64,000 nt of DNA from JAKOUY01 sp037045185 (GTDB lineage Bacteria > Actinomycetota > Acidimicrobiia > Acidimicrobiales > Ilumatobacteraceae): the NCBI GenBank assembly GCA_037045185.1, contig JBAOHQ010000008.1, positions 124,001-188,000 on the forward strand. The letters run 5' to 3'. Below the pieces are notes generated by a model. The model had not been told where the DNA came from. It saw only the letters and a list, made by a program, of their open reading frames with translations, and did not search any database. Below, one piece after another: positions 50,501 through 59,692 of the stretch (positions are counted from its first letter, which is position 1; each line of letters begins with the position of its first letter). The translations under genes were made by a program, and so were the position numbers.

Positions 50501-51088
50501 TCAGCGAAACACGTGCTCGCTGACCTCCAGCACGGTGGCATGCGGATCCAGCGCGACCAGCACCGCACGCACACCGTCGGCTGACGCGCCCCACGCCTCG
50601 ACCACCGTCGCCAGTGGCGGGGCGTCGGGTGTCACGGCCGATGTCACCGTGTTCACCACCACCGCCTCGATCCCCTCACGCACGGCCACCAGCGCGGCGT
50701 CGACCAGGTTCACCGTGCGGGCCACCACCTTCGCCGCAGGCGTGCCCGCCGGGCGACGCCCGCTGGCCTGCACGACGTAGGCGTCCATCCGGCCGATGAA
50801 CGAGTCGTGGTCGGCGAGCATCCGTGCCGCGTCCTGCGGGGTGGCGAACGCCCTGGCCGGGTCGAAGAACGCCTCGACGTCGTCGACGGTGATGGAAGTC
50901 ATCGCGTCGTGCGGCTCGGCCAGCAGGGCGTCGTCGATGTGGCGCGGGTGGGTCAGGTTGACCGTGTAGTGGACCATGCCGACGGTGAGCTCCATGCCGA
51001 GCGGGGCGTGGACACCGAGGTAGTGCTCACGGAACTCGTCGCTGGACATGTCCGGGCGACGCTGGAAGAAGAAGATCAGATCGGTCAT
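50501..51088 (-). CDS. EthD/dimeric alpha-beta barrel domain protein
   Basis: The 195-residue product begins TDLIFFFQRRPDMSSDEFRE and HYLGVHAPLG, a clear EthD-type ferredoxin-like fold (residues 1-105). A less-conserved second half follows. EthD relatives assist P450 or polyketide-cyclase reactions, but the function here is unknown. ATG 51088 overlaps the end of plsB by 4 bp. Residues upstream in that frame belong to the plsB shadow. Confidence 0.75.
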   Translation of the reverse strand: MTDLIFFFQRRPDMSSDEFREHYLGVHAPLGMELTVGMVHYTVNLTHPRHIDDALLAEPHDAMTSITVDDVEAFFDPARAFATPQDAARMLADHDSFIGRMDAYVVQASGRRPAGTPAAKVVARTVNLVDAALVAVREGIEAVVVNTVTSAVTPDAPPLATVVEAWGASADGVRAVLVALDPHATVLEVSEHVFR

Positions 51089-53321
51089 GGGAAGTGCGCC
51101 TCCGCAAGGTGTTGGATCTCGTCGAGCGCTGTGGCGATCGAGGCGAGTTCGTCGATGATGGGACCCTCGGCCGCCACGAGCTTGGCCCCGCTGTCGAACA
51201 GCAGGGCCGACACGGCGTCGGGGTTGCGGATCCGTCCCTGCATCAGCAGCTGCCGCCCGTAGCCCATCGCGGCCGTGGCGACCACATCGGCTGCCACGTC
51301 GGCTGCCACGTCGGATGCCACGTCGCCACGCCCAACGGTGAGGGCCACCACCAGGTAGGCCTCGATGATCGAGCGCAGCACGACCGGAGCGGTGAGCGGC
51401 CGCCAGGCGCGGCAGGAGCCTCGGCGGCCTGTGCCGGGTCCGTGCGCAGCCGGGCCCGCCACGTGCGGGCGTGCAGCGACAGCGCCTGTTCGACGTTCCG
51501 GGTGAACTGCGCATCGGTGGGGAAGTGGACGTCGAAGCGCAGCAGATCCCTCAGCCGCCTGGCGCCGTCGAGCAGGGCATCCACGGGATCACCGGCGCGG
51601 GGCGTGGTGGCCAGCTGGTGCAGGGCCACTTGGGCGATGGCGCCGTCGACGAAGTGATGCAGCACCGTGTTGCGGTAGTAGGAGGCCAGCAACCGGCGAT
51701 CGTCGGTGATGGCATAGACCTCGTCGTGCCCGTCGCTGACCCGGGTCACCACGCGGTGGCGCAGCAGCGGCGCCATCGCCCGCTCGACGCCCACGGCCGA
51801 CTGCACCTGCTCGGGCTTGATCAGCGGCAGCCGGCGGCGGTGGACGTCGTCCACCAGGTAGTCCAGCGTGGTGCGCAACTCCACCATCGTGAGGGCTCGC
51901 CCGCTGGCCAGCAGCATCAGGGCCACCAGCGCGGTGGGCGTGATGGGCGTCACCTCGTTGATCCGCGCCGCCACCTCGGCGGCCACCGGGGCCAGATCGA
52001 CCCGCGCCCGGCCACGGGCGGCCGGGGCCGGTCCCAGCATCTGGCGCAGCGAGACCGGCTCGCCGAATCCCACGTACATGTCACCTCGCCCGTACAGGGA
52101 ACGGTTGCGGCGCATGTACGCCACCATCGAACCGAGCGACTCGCTGCGCTTGGACTCACCGGTGGCGTAGCGGGCGAACTCCTCCACATCGATCAGCTCG
52201 TCGTAGACGATCGACACCGGGATGAGCCGGTAGTCCTGGCAGCGCCCATCGAGGTAGGCGTCGGCGATGTAGGACAGCAAGCCCAGCTTGGGCGGCCCGA
52301 GGGTCCCCGTGCGCGTCCGCGTGCCCTCGATGTTCCACTCCAGGCTGAAGCGCTTGCTGGCCAGGTACCCGAGGTACTCGCGCAGCACCCACTTGTACAA
52401 CTCGTTGTCCCGGAAGCTGCGGCGGATGTAGATGATCCCGTTGCGCTGGCCGAGCTTGCCGAACGGACCGAAGGCCATGTTCGCACCGCCAAGGCGATGG
52501 TTCGGTGGCAGCCCGTTGTCGCGCAACACCACCGCCAGCACGGTGGAGTCGAGGTAGGACCGGTGGCTGCACAGGAACACGGTGGGGAACTCGGCGGCCG
52601 TGCGCCTGACCATGTCGACCTGGTCCGGGTCGGTGCGGATCTTGCCGCGCATCCCGGTGCGGTGGTACAGCCGGGACACCTCGGCGGTGATGTCCACGGC
52701 GTGGCGGTTCAGCGTGGCCACCATCTCGTCGAGGTAGCCGACGGCCTCGGCGCGGACCTCCTCCACCGCCCGGCCGGTGCGAGCTGCGACCTCGCGGATC
52801 CCTGCGTCGAAGCGCTGCTGGTCGGCCACGTCGGCGCGGACCTCCACCGGCACCTTGTGCTGGCCACCGAAGCGGCGGGTCTCCTCGCGCTGCAGGGCCA
52901 CCTTGGCCTGGCGGGCGACGAAGGCTCGCGACTGCGCCGTTGGGACGTCCCGGCCATGGCGTGCGAGGACCTCCGACAGCGGGGCGGCAGCACCGGTGAG
53001 GACATCGGCGCGGTCGCGGTCGCGGGCCAGCAGGGCGCCCTGGACCCAGCGCGGCGGATGACGCGGGTCGCCGGGTTTCAGGGTGTCGCGCAGGCGGAAG
53101 CGACGTTCGCCGCCACGCAGCGGCGCCAACCAGGCGACGCCGAGCGGCTGGAGGACGGGATCGTCGCCGCGCCCGGCGGCGGCGTCGATCATCCGCCCGA
53201 CCGCGTCGAGGTCGTGGACGTCGACGATGCGCCCGTCCTGGCCCTGCTGCGCGATCCACTGCTCGATCACCTGACGCTCCGTGGCGGTGCGGGCGTCGAC
53301 CAGGAAGACGACCTCGGTCAC
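51085..53321 (-). CDS. plsB: Glycerol-3-phosphate 1-O-acyltransferase PlsB-like (one frame break)
   Basis: This membrane-associated enzyme starts phospholipid synthesis. The acyltransferase motifs are present: HRSYLDS (block 1, His-x4-Asp) near residue 255, then GGANMAFGPFGKLGQRNGI, the basic segment FSLEWNIEGTRTRTG (block 3) and RLIPVSIVYD (block 4). An extended C-terminal region follows. A base is probably missing near 51405, so the printed frame loses the true end WRPLTAPVVLRSIIEAYLVV and QHLAEAHFP. Repaired length is about 745 residues. GTG 53321 lies 8 nt after the yyaL stop. The tail has an (A)DVA repeat. Confidence 0.88.
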
Positions 53322-53328
53322 GCAGCGC

Positions 53329-55308
53329 TCAACGTAGTTGGTCGGCCAGGTCCTGGGCGGTGGTGACGGGGAGCTGGCAGGCGCCGTGCTCGCAGACGTA
53401 CGCGTGGCCCGGCATGCGACCGTCCCACAGCGGGGACCCGGTGGGCTCACCCCAGGCCAGCACGACGTTCGGGCGCCACTCCTGGCGCACGACGGCCAGC
53501 AGCTCGGCCTCCCCGCCGGGGATGACCACCTCGACGACACCGGACCCGCGCAGGTGGGCCGCAGCCATCGCCAGACCAGCGGCCGGCGGGGCACTGGCGA
53601 TGATCCGCGCCTGGATCTGCATGATCCGGTCGGCGTGGTTGGCGTAGCGCTGCTCGCCCGTCAACGCCGCCAGGCGATACAGGGCGTGGGCGCCCAGCGA
53701 GTTCGCCGACGGGGTGGCCTGGTCGAGCAGGTCCTTCTGGCGGGTGATCAGCTGCTCGCCGTCGTCGGGCGTGGTGAACAACCCGCCGTCGTCGGGGTCG
53801 AAGAAGTGATCGAGGAGCACGTCGGCCACCTCCACCGCGGCAGCGGTCCAGCGCGCCTGACCGGTGAGCTCGCCGAGGCGGGTGAAGGCATCCACCACCG
53901 CGGCATGATCAGCGGCCAGCGCGTCGTGACGAGCCGGTGGGTCGCCGTCGGCGTGCCACGAGCGGCACCAGCGCCCGTCGGGGCGGCGCAGGTTGGCCAG
54001 CAGGAACTCGCCGTTGCGCACCGCGGCGGCCGTCCAGTCGGCGCGGCCGAAGGCGGCCGCGGCCTCGCACAGCGCGCCCAGCATCAGCCCGTTCCACTCG
54101 GTGAGCACCTTGTCGTCCAGCAGTGGCCGGCGTCGCGTGCCGCGGGCGGCGAACAGCCGGGCGCGGGCCGATTCCACCGCCGCAGGGCGCGCCAGCTCGC
54201 CACGGTGGCGCAGCCGGGTGGGGATGTGTCGACGCTCGAAGTTCGGGCCATCGGCGAACTCGTACCAGTCGAGGGCCACCTCGGCGTCGGCGCCCAACAC
54301 GGCCTGGACTTCATCCGCTGTCCAGGTGTGGAACAGCCCCTCGTGTCCGTGGCCGTGCTCGTCGGGGGAGTCGGCGTCCTCGGCGCAGAAGAACCCACCC
54401 GAGGGATGGCACAGGTCACGCAGCACGTAGCCGATCACCTCGTCGACCACCTGGGCCCAGCGCGGGTGGCCGAAGACCTGCCAGGCATGGGTGTACAGCC
54501 GGACCAGCAGGGCCTGGTCGTACAGCATCTTCTCGAAATGGGGCACCAGCCACTGGCGATCGACGCTGTAGCGGGCGAAGCCACCGCCGATGTGGTCGTA
54601 GATGCCGCCACTGGCCATGGCGTCCAGCGAGGTGGTCACGATGGCCTCGGCGTCATCGCCGTGGTTGACCAGCCACGTGCGCAGGATCATGTCGAGGCTC
54701 ATCGTCGAGGGGAACTTGGGCGCCTGGCCGAACCCACCCCACTCGGGGTCGTAGGCCGACGACAACTCGCCGAGGGCGGTGTTGAGCACGTCCACACCGG
54801 GCAGCGCATCGGCGGGCTGGGCCCGCCCGCTGCGGCTGATGGCCTCGGCCAGGGCGGCGACGTTGCCGTCGATGTCGGCCCGGCGGGTTTGCCAGATCTC
54901 GGTGATGCCGTGCATCAACTGCAGGAACTGCGGCTTGGGGAAGTAGGTCCCGCCGTAGAACGGGTGGCCGGCGGGTGTCAGCAAGACCGTCATCGGCCAG
55001 CCGCCACGCCCCGTCATGGCCTGCACGGCGTCCATGTAGATGGCGTCGATGTCGGGTCGCTCCTCGCGGTCCACCTTGACGTTGACGAACAGCCGGTTCA
55101 TCGTCTCGGCCACCTCGCCGTCCTCGAAGCACTGGTGGGCCATCACGTGGCACCAGTGGCAGGCGGCGTACCCCACGCTGAGCAGGATGGGCACGCCCCG
55201 CTCGGCGGCCGCAGCCAGCGCCTCGGGGCCCCACGGGTACCAGTCGACGGGGTTGTCGGCGTGCTGGCGCAGGTACGGCGAGGTCTCGCCCGCCAGGCGA
55301 TTGGCCAC
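53329..55308 (-). CDS. Thioredoxin-domain protein, YyaL/SSP411 family (DUF255)
   Basis: The 659-residue protein has the family start MANRLAGETSPYLRQHADNP and the thioredoxin-like motif GYAACHWCHVMAHQCFED with a CxxC pair (CHWC, near residue 50). A long (alpha/alpha)6 glycosidase-like barrel follows, ending in IPGGEAELLAVVRQEWRPNV. No enzymatic role is established; it has been suggested to act in protein folding or redox. GTG or ATG at 55308 is the family start. It sits between fabI and plsB with 3- and 8-nt gaps, so it is in an operon with fatty-acid and lipid genes. Confidence 0.92.
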   Translation of the reverse strand: MANRLAGETSPYLRQHADNPVDWYPWGPEALAAAAERGVPILLSVGYAACHWCHVMAHQCFEDGEVAETMNRLFVNVKVDREERPDIDAIYMDAVQAMTGRGGWPMTVLLTPAGHPFYGGTYFPKPQFLQLMHGITEIWQTRRADIDGNVAALAEAISRSGRAQPADALPGVDVLNTALGELSSAYDPEWGGFGQAPKFPSTMSLDMILRTWLVNHGDDAEAIVTTSLDAMASGGIYDHIGGGFARYSVDRQWLVPHFEKMLYDQALLVRLYTHAWQVFGHPRWAQVVDEVIGYVLRDLCHPSGGFFCAEDADSPDEHGHGHEGLFHTWTADEVQAVLGADAEVALDWYEFADGPNFERRHIPTRLRHRGELARPAAVESARARLFAARGTRRRPLLDDKVLTEWNGLMLGALCEAAAAFGRADWTAAAVRNGEFLLANLRRPDGRWCRSWHADGDPPARHDALAADHAAVVDAFTRLGELTGQARWTAAAVEVADVLLDHFFDPDDGGLFTTPDDGEQLITRQKDLLDQATPSANSLGAHALYRLAALTGEQRYANHADRIMQIQARIIASAPPAAGLAMAAAHLRGSGVVEVVIPGGEAELLAVVRQEWRPNVVLAWGEPTGSPLWDGRMPGHAYVCEHGACQLPVTTAQDLADQLR

Positions 55309-55311
55309 GGG

Positions 55312-56079
55312 TCAGGCGCCGATGGCGTGGTAGCCGCCGTCGACGTGGACGATCTCGCCCGTCGTGGCCGGGAACCAGTCACTGAGCAGGGCCACCACGG
55401 CCTTGGCCACCGGGCTCGGGTCGTTGATGTCCCAACCCAGTGGGGCCCGCTCGCCCCACACGTCTTCGAACTTCTTGAACCCGGGGATGCTCTTGGCCGC
55501 CATCGTGCGGATCGGTCCGGCAGCCACGAGGTTGCAGCGCACGCCCTTGGCCCCCAGTTCCTTGGCCAGGTAGCGGTTCACCGACTCCAGCGCCGACTTG
55601 GCAACCCCCATCCAGTTGTACGCCGGCCAGGCGACCGTGTTGTCGAAGTCCAGGCCGACCAGCGACCCGCCGTTGGTCATCAGCGGGACGAAGGCATCGG
55701 CCAGGGCCTTGAGCGAGTAGGCGCTGATGTTCATCGCCACCGAGACGTCCTCCCAGGTGGCGGCCATGAAGTCGTCGCCGAGGCACACCGCCGGAGCGAA
55801 GCCGATGGCGTGCAGCACCCCGTCGACCCGCCCCCAGGTCTCCGCCAACCGGTCACGCACGGCGGTGAGGTGCTCGGCGACGGTGACGTCCAGTTCGTAG
55901 ACCTCCACCGGCCTGGGCAGCTTGCGGGCGGTTCGCTCGGTCAGGCTCAGGGCTCTCCCGGCGCCGGTGAGCACGACGTTGGCGCCCTCCTCTTGGGCCA
56001 GGGCGGCGACGCCGAAGGCCAGCGAGGCGTCCGTCAGGACACCGGTGATCACCAGGTTCTTTCCGTCGAGCAGACCCAT
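55312..56079 (-). CDS. fabI: Enoyl-ACP reductase (NADH), FabI/InhA type
   Basis: The enzyme reduces enoyl-ACP in fatty-acid elongation and, in mycobacteria, is the isoniazid target InhA. The 255-residue product has the InhA-type Rossmann start GKNLVITGVLTDASLAFGVA, the active-site Tyr154 and Lys161 in YNWMGVAKSALESVNRYLA (compare InhA Tyr158/Lys165), and GPIRTMAAKSIPGF. ATG 56079 has a leaderless -10 box 7 nt upstream. It is divergent from the F420 reductase gene with 54 bp between starts. Confidence 0.95.
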   Translation of the reverse strand: MGLLDGKNLVITGVLTDASLAFGVAALAQEEGANVVLTGAGRALSLTERTARKLPRPVEVYELDVTVAEHLTAVRDRLAETWGRVDGVLHAIGFAPAVCLGDDFMAATWEDVSVAMNISAYSLKALADAFVPLMTNGGSLVGLDFDNTVAWPAYNWMGVAKSALESVNRYLAKELGAKGVRCNLVAAGPIRTMAAKSIPGFKKFEDVWGERAPLGWDINDPSPVAKAVVALLSDWFPATTGEIVHVDGGYHAIGA

Positions 56080-56086
56080 GCGCCGC

Positions 56087-56092
56087 ACCCTA
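56087..56092 (-). promoter_or_regulatory. -10 element (leaderless promoter) of fabI
   Basis: TAGGGT on the minus strand ends 7 nt before ATG 56079. Confidence 0.5.
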
Positions 56093-56121
56093 CGCCCTTC
56101 GCCGCTGCGAACCGTGTTGTG

Positions 56122-56127
56122 TACGTT
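56122..56127 (+). promoter_or_regulatory. -10 element (leaderless promoter) of npdG
   Basis: TACGTT ends 6 nt before ATG 56134, with no Shine-Dalgarno sequence. Confidence 0.55.
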
Positions 56128-56133
56128 GGGCTC

Positions 56134-56811
56134 ATGCGAATTGGCATTCTGGGTGGCACGGGTCCCGCAGGCAGCGCGCTCGGTGCCCGCCTGGCCTCGG
56201 TGGGTTACGAGGTCGTGATCGGTTCGCGGTCGAAGTACCGGGCCATGGAGGCTCGCGACGGCCTGCTGGCCAAGTGGCCGGACCTGGCCGACAAGCTCTC
56301 CTACGGCGACAACGCCGGCGCCAGCGACTGTGACATGGTGGTCATCGCCACCCCGTGGGACTCTGCCGCCACCACCGCCCAGGAGAACGACGAGGCGCTC
56401 GTCGGCAAGATCGTGGTCAGCATGGCCAACGCCCTGGTGCGGGTGGGCCACGAGTTCCAGCCGCTGGTCCCGCCGCGCGGCAGCGTGGCCGCCCATGTCC
56501 AGGCCGCCGTGCCGCGCACGCGGGTCGTGGCAGCGTTCCATCATCTGCCCGCCAAGGAGCTCGGTCACCTCGGCGAGCCCATCGACTCCGACGTGCTGAT
56601 CTGCGGTGACGACGTCGACGCGGTCCGGGCGGTCAGTGAGATCGTCTCGCGGATCCCCGGCTGCCGGCCGCTCGATGCCGGGGAGCTGTCCAACGCCACC
56701 GCCATCGAGGCCTTCACGGCCGTGCTGTTGCAGCTCAACGTGCGCTACAAGACCCGGGTGGCCCCCAAGCTGAACGGCATTCGTCGGGATCCCCAGCAGC
56801 CCGCCACGTGA
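56134..56811 (+). CDS. npdG: NADPH-dependent F420 reductase
   Basis: The enzyme (Fno/NpdG) exchanges hydride between NADP(H) and cofactor F420. The 225-residue product has the nucleotide motif GILGGTGPAGSALGARLASV, then VIGSRSKYRAMEA, VVIATPWDS and an F420-binding end including VAAFHHLPAKELG and LLQLNVRYKTRVAPKLNG. This matches the actinobacterial family. Its presence suggests the host makes F420. The stop overlaps the mshC GTG start (GTGA), so it may be expressed with mycothiol synthesis. Confidence 0.93.
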   Translation: MRIGILGGTGPAGSALGARLASVGYEVVIGSRSKYRAMEARDGLLAKWPDLADKLSYGDNAGASDCDMVVIATPWDSAATTAQENDEALVGKIVVSMANALVRVGHEFQPLVPPRGSVAAHVQAAVPRTRVVAAFHHLPAKELGHLGEPIDSDVLICGDDVDAVRAVSEIVSRIPGCRPLDAGELSNATAIEAFTAVLLQLNVRYKTRVAPKLNGIRRDPQQPAT

Positions 56812-57942
56812 GCATGCGCCTGTTCGACACGGCGCGGGGCACGGTGGTCCCGTTCGAGCCCGGTGAGCACGTGCTGATGTACACGTGCGGGATCACGCCC
56901 TATGACAGCACCCATCTGGGCCATGCGTTCACCTTCGTCACCTACGACGTGCTGCAGCGCCGGCTCATCGACATGGGTCACACGGTGCGCTGCGTGCGCA
57001 ACGTCACCGACGTGGACGACCCGCTGTTCGCCAAGGCCCGCGAGTTGGGGGTGCACTACCTGGATCTCGCCGCCGGCGAGGAGGCTCGCTTCGAGCGGGA
57101 CATGGAGGCCCTCGGCGTGTTGCCGGTGGCCAGCACGCCGCGGGCCTCGTCGGCCATCCCCGACATCCGCGGGTTCATCGGCATGGTCCTGGAACGTGGC
57201 CACGCCTACGAGGCCGGCGGCAGCGTGTACTTCGACGTCGACTCGTTCCCCTCGTTCGGTTCGCTCAGCGAGTACTCGCGCGACGAGATGGTCGAGCTGG
57301 CCCGTGAGCGCGGCGGCAACGTCGACGACCCGAACAAGCGCAACCCGCTCGACTTCGTGCTGTGGCACCCGTCGGCGCCCGACGAACCGGCGTGGGAGAC
57401 GCTGTGGGGGCCGGGTCGGCCGGGCTGGCACATCGAGTGCAGCGCACTGGCACTGCGTGAGCTCGGTACCACCATCGACCTGCACGGCGGGGGATCGGAC
57501 CTCATCTTCCCGCACCACGAGTGCGAGCGGGCGCAGAGCGAAGCGGCGACCGGCCTTCTGTTCGTCAAGCACTGGATGCACGTGGCGATGGTGTTCATGA
57601 ACGGGCACAAGATGTCCAAGAGCCTCGGCAACCTGGTGTTCGTCGACCGACTGCGCCAGGAGTGCGACCCGCGGGCGATCCGCCTGGGGATCATCGATCA
57701 CCACTACCGCCGCGAGTGGGAGTGGGACGACGGGCTGATGGGCGCGCGCCGCCGCACGGCTGGCAAGGTGGGCCCACGCCGAGATGAGCGGCCGGGGTGA
57801 CGGCACGGCCGGGTTGGACGATGCCAGAGCCGCGCTGGACGACGATCTGCACACCCCCGCTGCCCTGGAAGCCATCGACGCCGCAGCCGCCGCCGGGCAC
57901 CGGGTCACGGCCGCTGCGGCACTCGTCGGCGTGGCGCTCTGA
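56808..57942 (+). CDS. mshC: Mycothiol ligase MshC (cysteinyl-tRNA synthetase-like) (one frame break)
   Basis: MshC joins cysteine to GlcN-inositol with ATP during mycothiol synthesis. The HIGH-type motif is in CGITPYDSTHLGHAF near residue 27, which favours MshC over CysS (which reads CGPTVYD). Family blocks are RNVTDVDDPLFAKA, GPGRPGWHIECSALAL, GGGSDLIFPHHECERAQSEA and the KMSKS motif GHKMSKSLGN. An extra base near 57750 breaks the frame; the repaired end is AARLARWAHAEMSG, DLHTPAALEAIDAAAAA and LVGVAL. Repaired length is about 377 residues, a little below family average. GTG 56808 overlaps npdG; ATG 56814 is the alternative. Confidence 0.88.
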
Positions 57943-57995
57943 ACGTTCATCGTCCCGTTACGCAACGCAGCGACACCGAGGCGGGGTGCGTCACC

Positions 57996-58001
57996 TACAC
58001 T
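57996..58001 (+). promoter_or_regulatory. -10 element (leaderless promoter) of the plsC leader ORF
   Basis: TACACT ends 6 nt before ATG 58008, which begins a 7-codon reading frame. Confidence 0.5.
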
Positions 58002-58007
58002 GCGCCC

Positions 58008-58031
58008 ATGGTGGAGGGGAGCGAGCGATGA
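58008..58031 (+). CDS. Seven-codon leader ORF overlapping plsC
   Basis: ATG at 58008 starts MVEGSER and ends in TGA at 58029-58031. That stop overlaps the plsC ATG (ATGA at 58028). A leaderless promoter box precedes it, while GGAG-like sequence within it could serve plsC. It may be a coupling peptide, or simply the true plsC N-terminus displaced by one base. Confidence 0.4.
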   Translation: MVEGSER

Positions 58032-58783
58032 AGATGGAAGGCGCCGGTGCGCTGCAGCGCCGGTTCCGTCGCGTCGTCAAACCGCTGGCCACGCGGTTGT
58101 GGGACTTCGACCTCAGCGGCTTCGACCGGCTCCCCGCCGAGGGTCCGGCCATCCTGTGCCCCAACCACATCAGCTTCCTGGACAGCGCCTTCTTGATGCT
58201 GCAGGTCCCACGCAACATCAGCTTCGTCGGCAAGGCCGAGTACCTCGACTCGTGGAAGACCAAGTTCCTGTTCCCGGCCTTGGGGATGATCCCCATCGAC
58301 CGCAGCGGCGGTGACAAGAGCCAGGCGGCGCTGGACACGGCCGAGGCGGTGCTACGCCGCGGTGAGCTGTTCGGCATCTTCCCCGAAGGGACCCGCAGCC
58401 GCGACGGCTACCTGTACAAGGGGCGCACCGGCGCCGCCCGCCTTGCGTTGAAGATCGGCTGCCCGATCTTCCCGGTGGGGATCACCGGCACCCGCGAGAT
58501 CCAGCCGCCCGACGCCAAGTTCCCCAAGCTCAACCGCCCGGTGTCCATCGCCGTGGGCCGGCCCATCAACGTGGAGCGCTACCGGTCACGGGCAGGCGAT
58601 CACCTGGTGTTGCGCCAGATCACCGACGAGTTGATGTTCGAGATCCGTGAGCTCACCGGCCAGACGTATCGCAACGTGTACGCCGGAACGCCCGCCGACG
58701 AACTGCCGGCCACCCCAGCCAAGGTGGGCGTGATCAGCGCCGAGGAATCAGAACTGGCCCTTGCCGGCGCCGGCTCGGCGTAA
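58028..58783 (+). CDS. plsC: 1-acyl-sn-glycerol-3-phosphate acyltransferase (PlsC family)
   Basis: The enzyme acylates lysophosphatidate. The 251-residue product has the acyltransferase motif NHISFLD (His47, Asp52), the substrate motif FPEGTRSRDG near residue 119, and VGITGTREIQPP. A GGAG-like sequence lies upstream within the leader ORF. Its relationship to plsB (51,085) is functional, not positional. The C-terminal 40 residues are divergent. It follows mshC after an 85-nt gap. Confidence 0.92.
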   Translation: MKMEGAGALQRRFRRVVKPLATRLWDFDLSGFDRLPAEGPAILCPNHISFLDSAFLMLQVPRNISFVGKAEYLDSWKTKFLFPALGMIPIDRSGGDKSQAALDTAEAVLRRGELFGIFPEGTRSRDGYLYKGRTGAARLALKIGCPIFPVGITGTREIQPPDAKFPKLNRPVSIAVGRPINVERYRSRAGDHLVLRQITDELMFEIRELTGQTYRNVYAGTPADELPATPAKVGVISAEESELALAGAGSA

Positions 58784-58796
58784 ACCCCTAAGGGCC

Positions 58797-58802
58797 TATG
58801 GT
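58797..58802 (+). promoter_or_regulatory. -10 element (leaderless promoter) of the aldo/keto reductase
   Basis: TATGGT ends 6 nt before ATG 58809; there is no Shine-Dalgarno sequence. Confidence 0.5.
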
Positions 58803-58808
58803 TGGCCG

Positions 58809-59692
58809 ATGATCGACAGGCAACCCTTCGGCCGCACCGGTCACGCCAGCAGCCGGGTGATCTTCGGCGCCGCCGCCTTGGGCGCCATGCGCCAGGACCG
58901 CGCCGACGAGGTGCTGGCACTGGCCAGCGAATACGGCGTCAACCACATCGACACGGCACGCAGCTACGGTGACGCCGAGCTGCGCCTGGCGCCGTGGTTG
59001 AGCCGGCACCGCGACGAGGTCTTCCTGGCCACCAAGACCGGGGAGCGCAGCGCCGACGGGGCGCCGCGCGAGCTCGACCGAGTCACTCGACCGGATGGAC
59101 GTGGACTGCGTCGACCTGATCCAGCTGCACAACCTCGTCGAGGCCGACGAGTGGGACGCGGCCCACAGCCCGGGTGGGGCGCTGGAGGCGTTGCTGGCCG
59201 CGCGGGACGAGGGCCTGGTGCGCTTCATCGGTGTCACCGGGCACGGCGTGCGCATTCCCGCCATGCACCTGCGCAGCCTGGAGCGCTTCCCGTACGACAG
59301 CGTGCTGTTCCCGTACAACGCCGCGCTGCTGGCCGACCCGCGCTATGCCGCAGACGTCGAGCGGCTCGATCGAGGTGTGCGCCGAGCGTGGGGTGGCCGT
59401 GCAGACCATCAAGTCGGTCGCCCGCCGCCGCTGGCCCGACACCCACACGGGCGCGCGCCACTCCTGGTACGAACCGCTCCCGCCCGGACCCGCGCTGGAT
59501 CGGGCGGTGGCCGTCGTGCTCGGGCGTGACGGGTTGTTCCTGAACTCGAGCAGCGACACTCGCCTGCTGCGCTCGACCCTCGAGGCCGCCACTCGATCAC
59601 GGCCCGTGCCGCCACCGGCGCAGGTCGCCGCCGACCTCACCCAGTGGGACGTGGAGCCGCTGTTCGACGGGGATGACCTGGAGCGGATCTGA
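58809..59692 (+). CDS. Aldo/keto reductase family protein (two frame breaks)
   Basis: The protein has the AKR barrel start RQPFGRTGHASSRVIFGAAA, the catalytic Asp and Tyr in HIDTARSYGDAELRL, and Lys in FLATKTGER. Two extra bases disrupt it. The first, near 59079, separates RELD from ESLDRMDVDCVDLIQLHN. The second, near 59371, separates AADVERL from IEVCAERGVAVQTIKSVAR. Repaired length is about 293 residues, normal for the group. Substrate is unknown. The end overlaps the convergent TetR gene by 56 bp, which suggests that one of the two ends is also misread. Confidence 0.85.

Noticed and set aside
51270..51330. Repeated GCCACGTCGGCT units near the end of plsB as a regulatory array
   Set aside because: They are in frame with the repaired plsB C-terminus and encode an (A)DVA repeat, so a coding explanation is enough.
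53338..56133. Long + strand open frame running through yyaL and fabI into npdG
   Set aside because: The first 930 codons mirror well-conserved minus-strand genes; only the part from ATG 56134 is a real gene.
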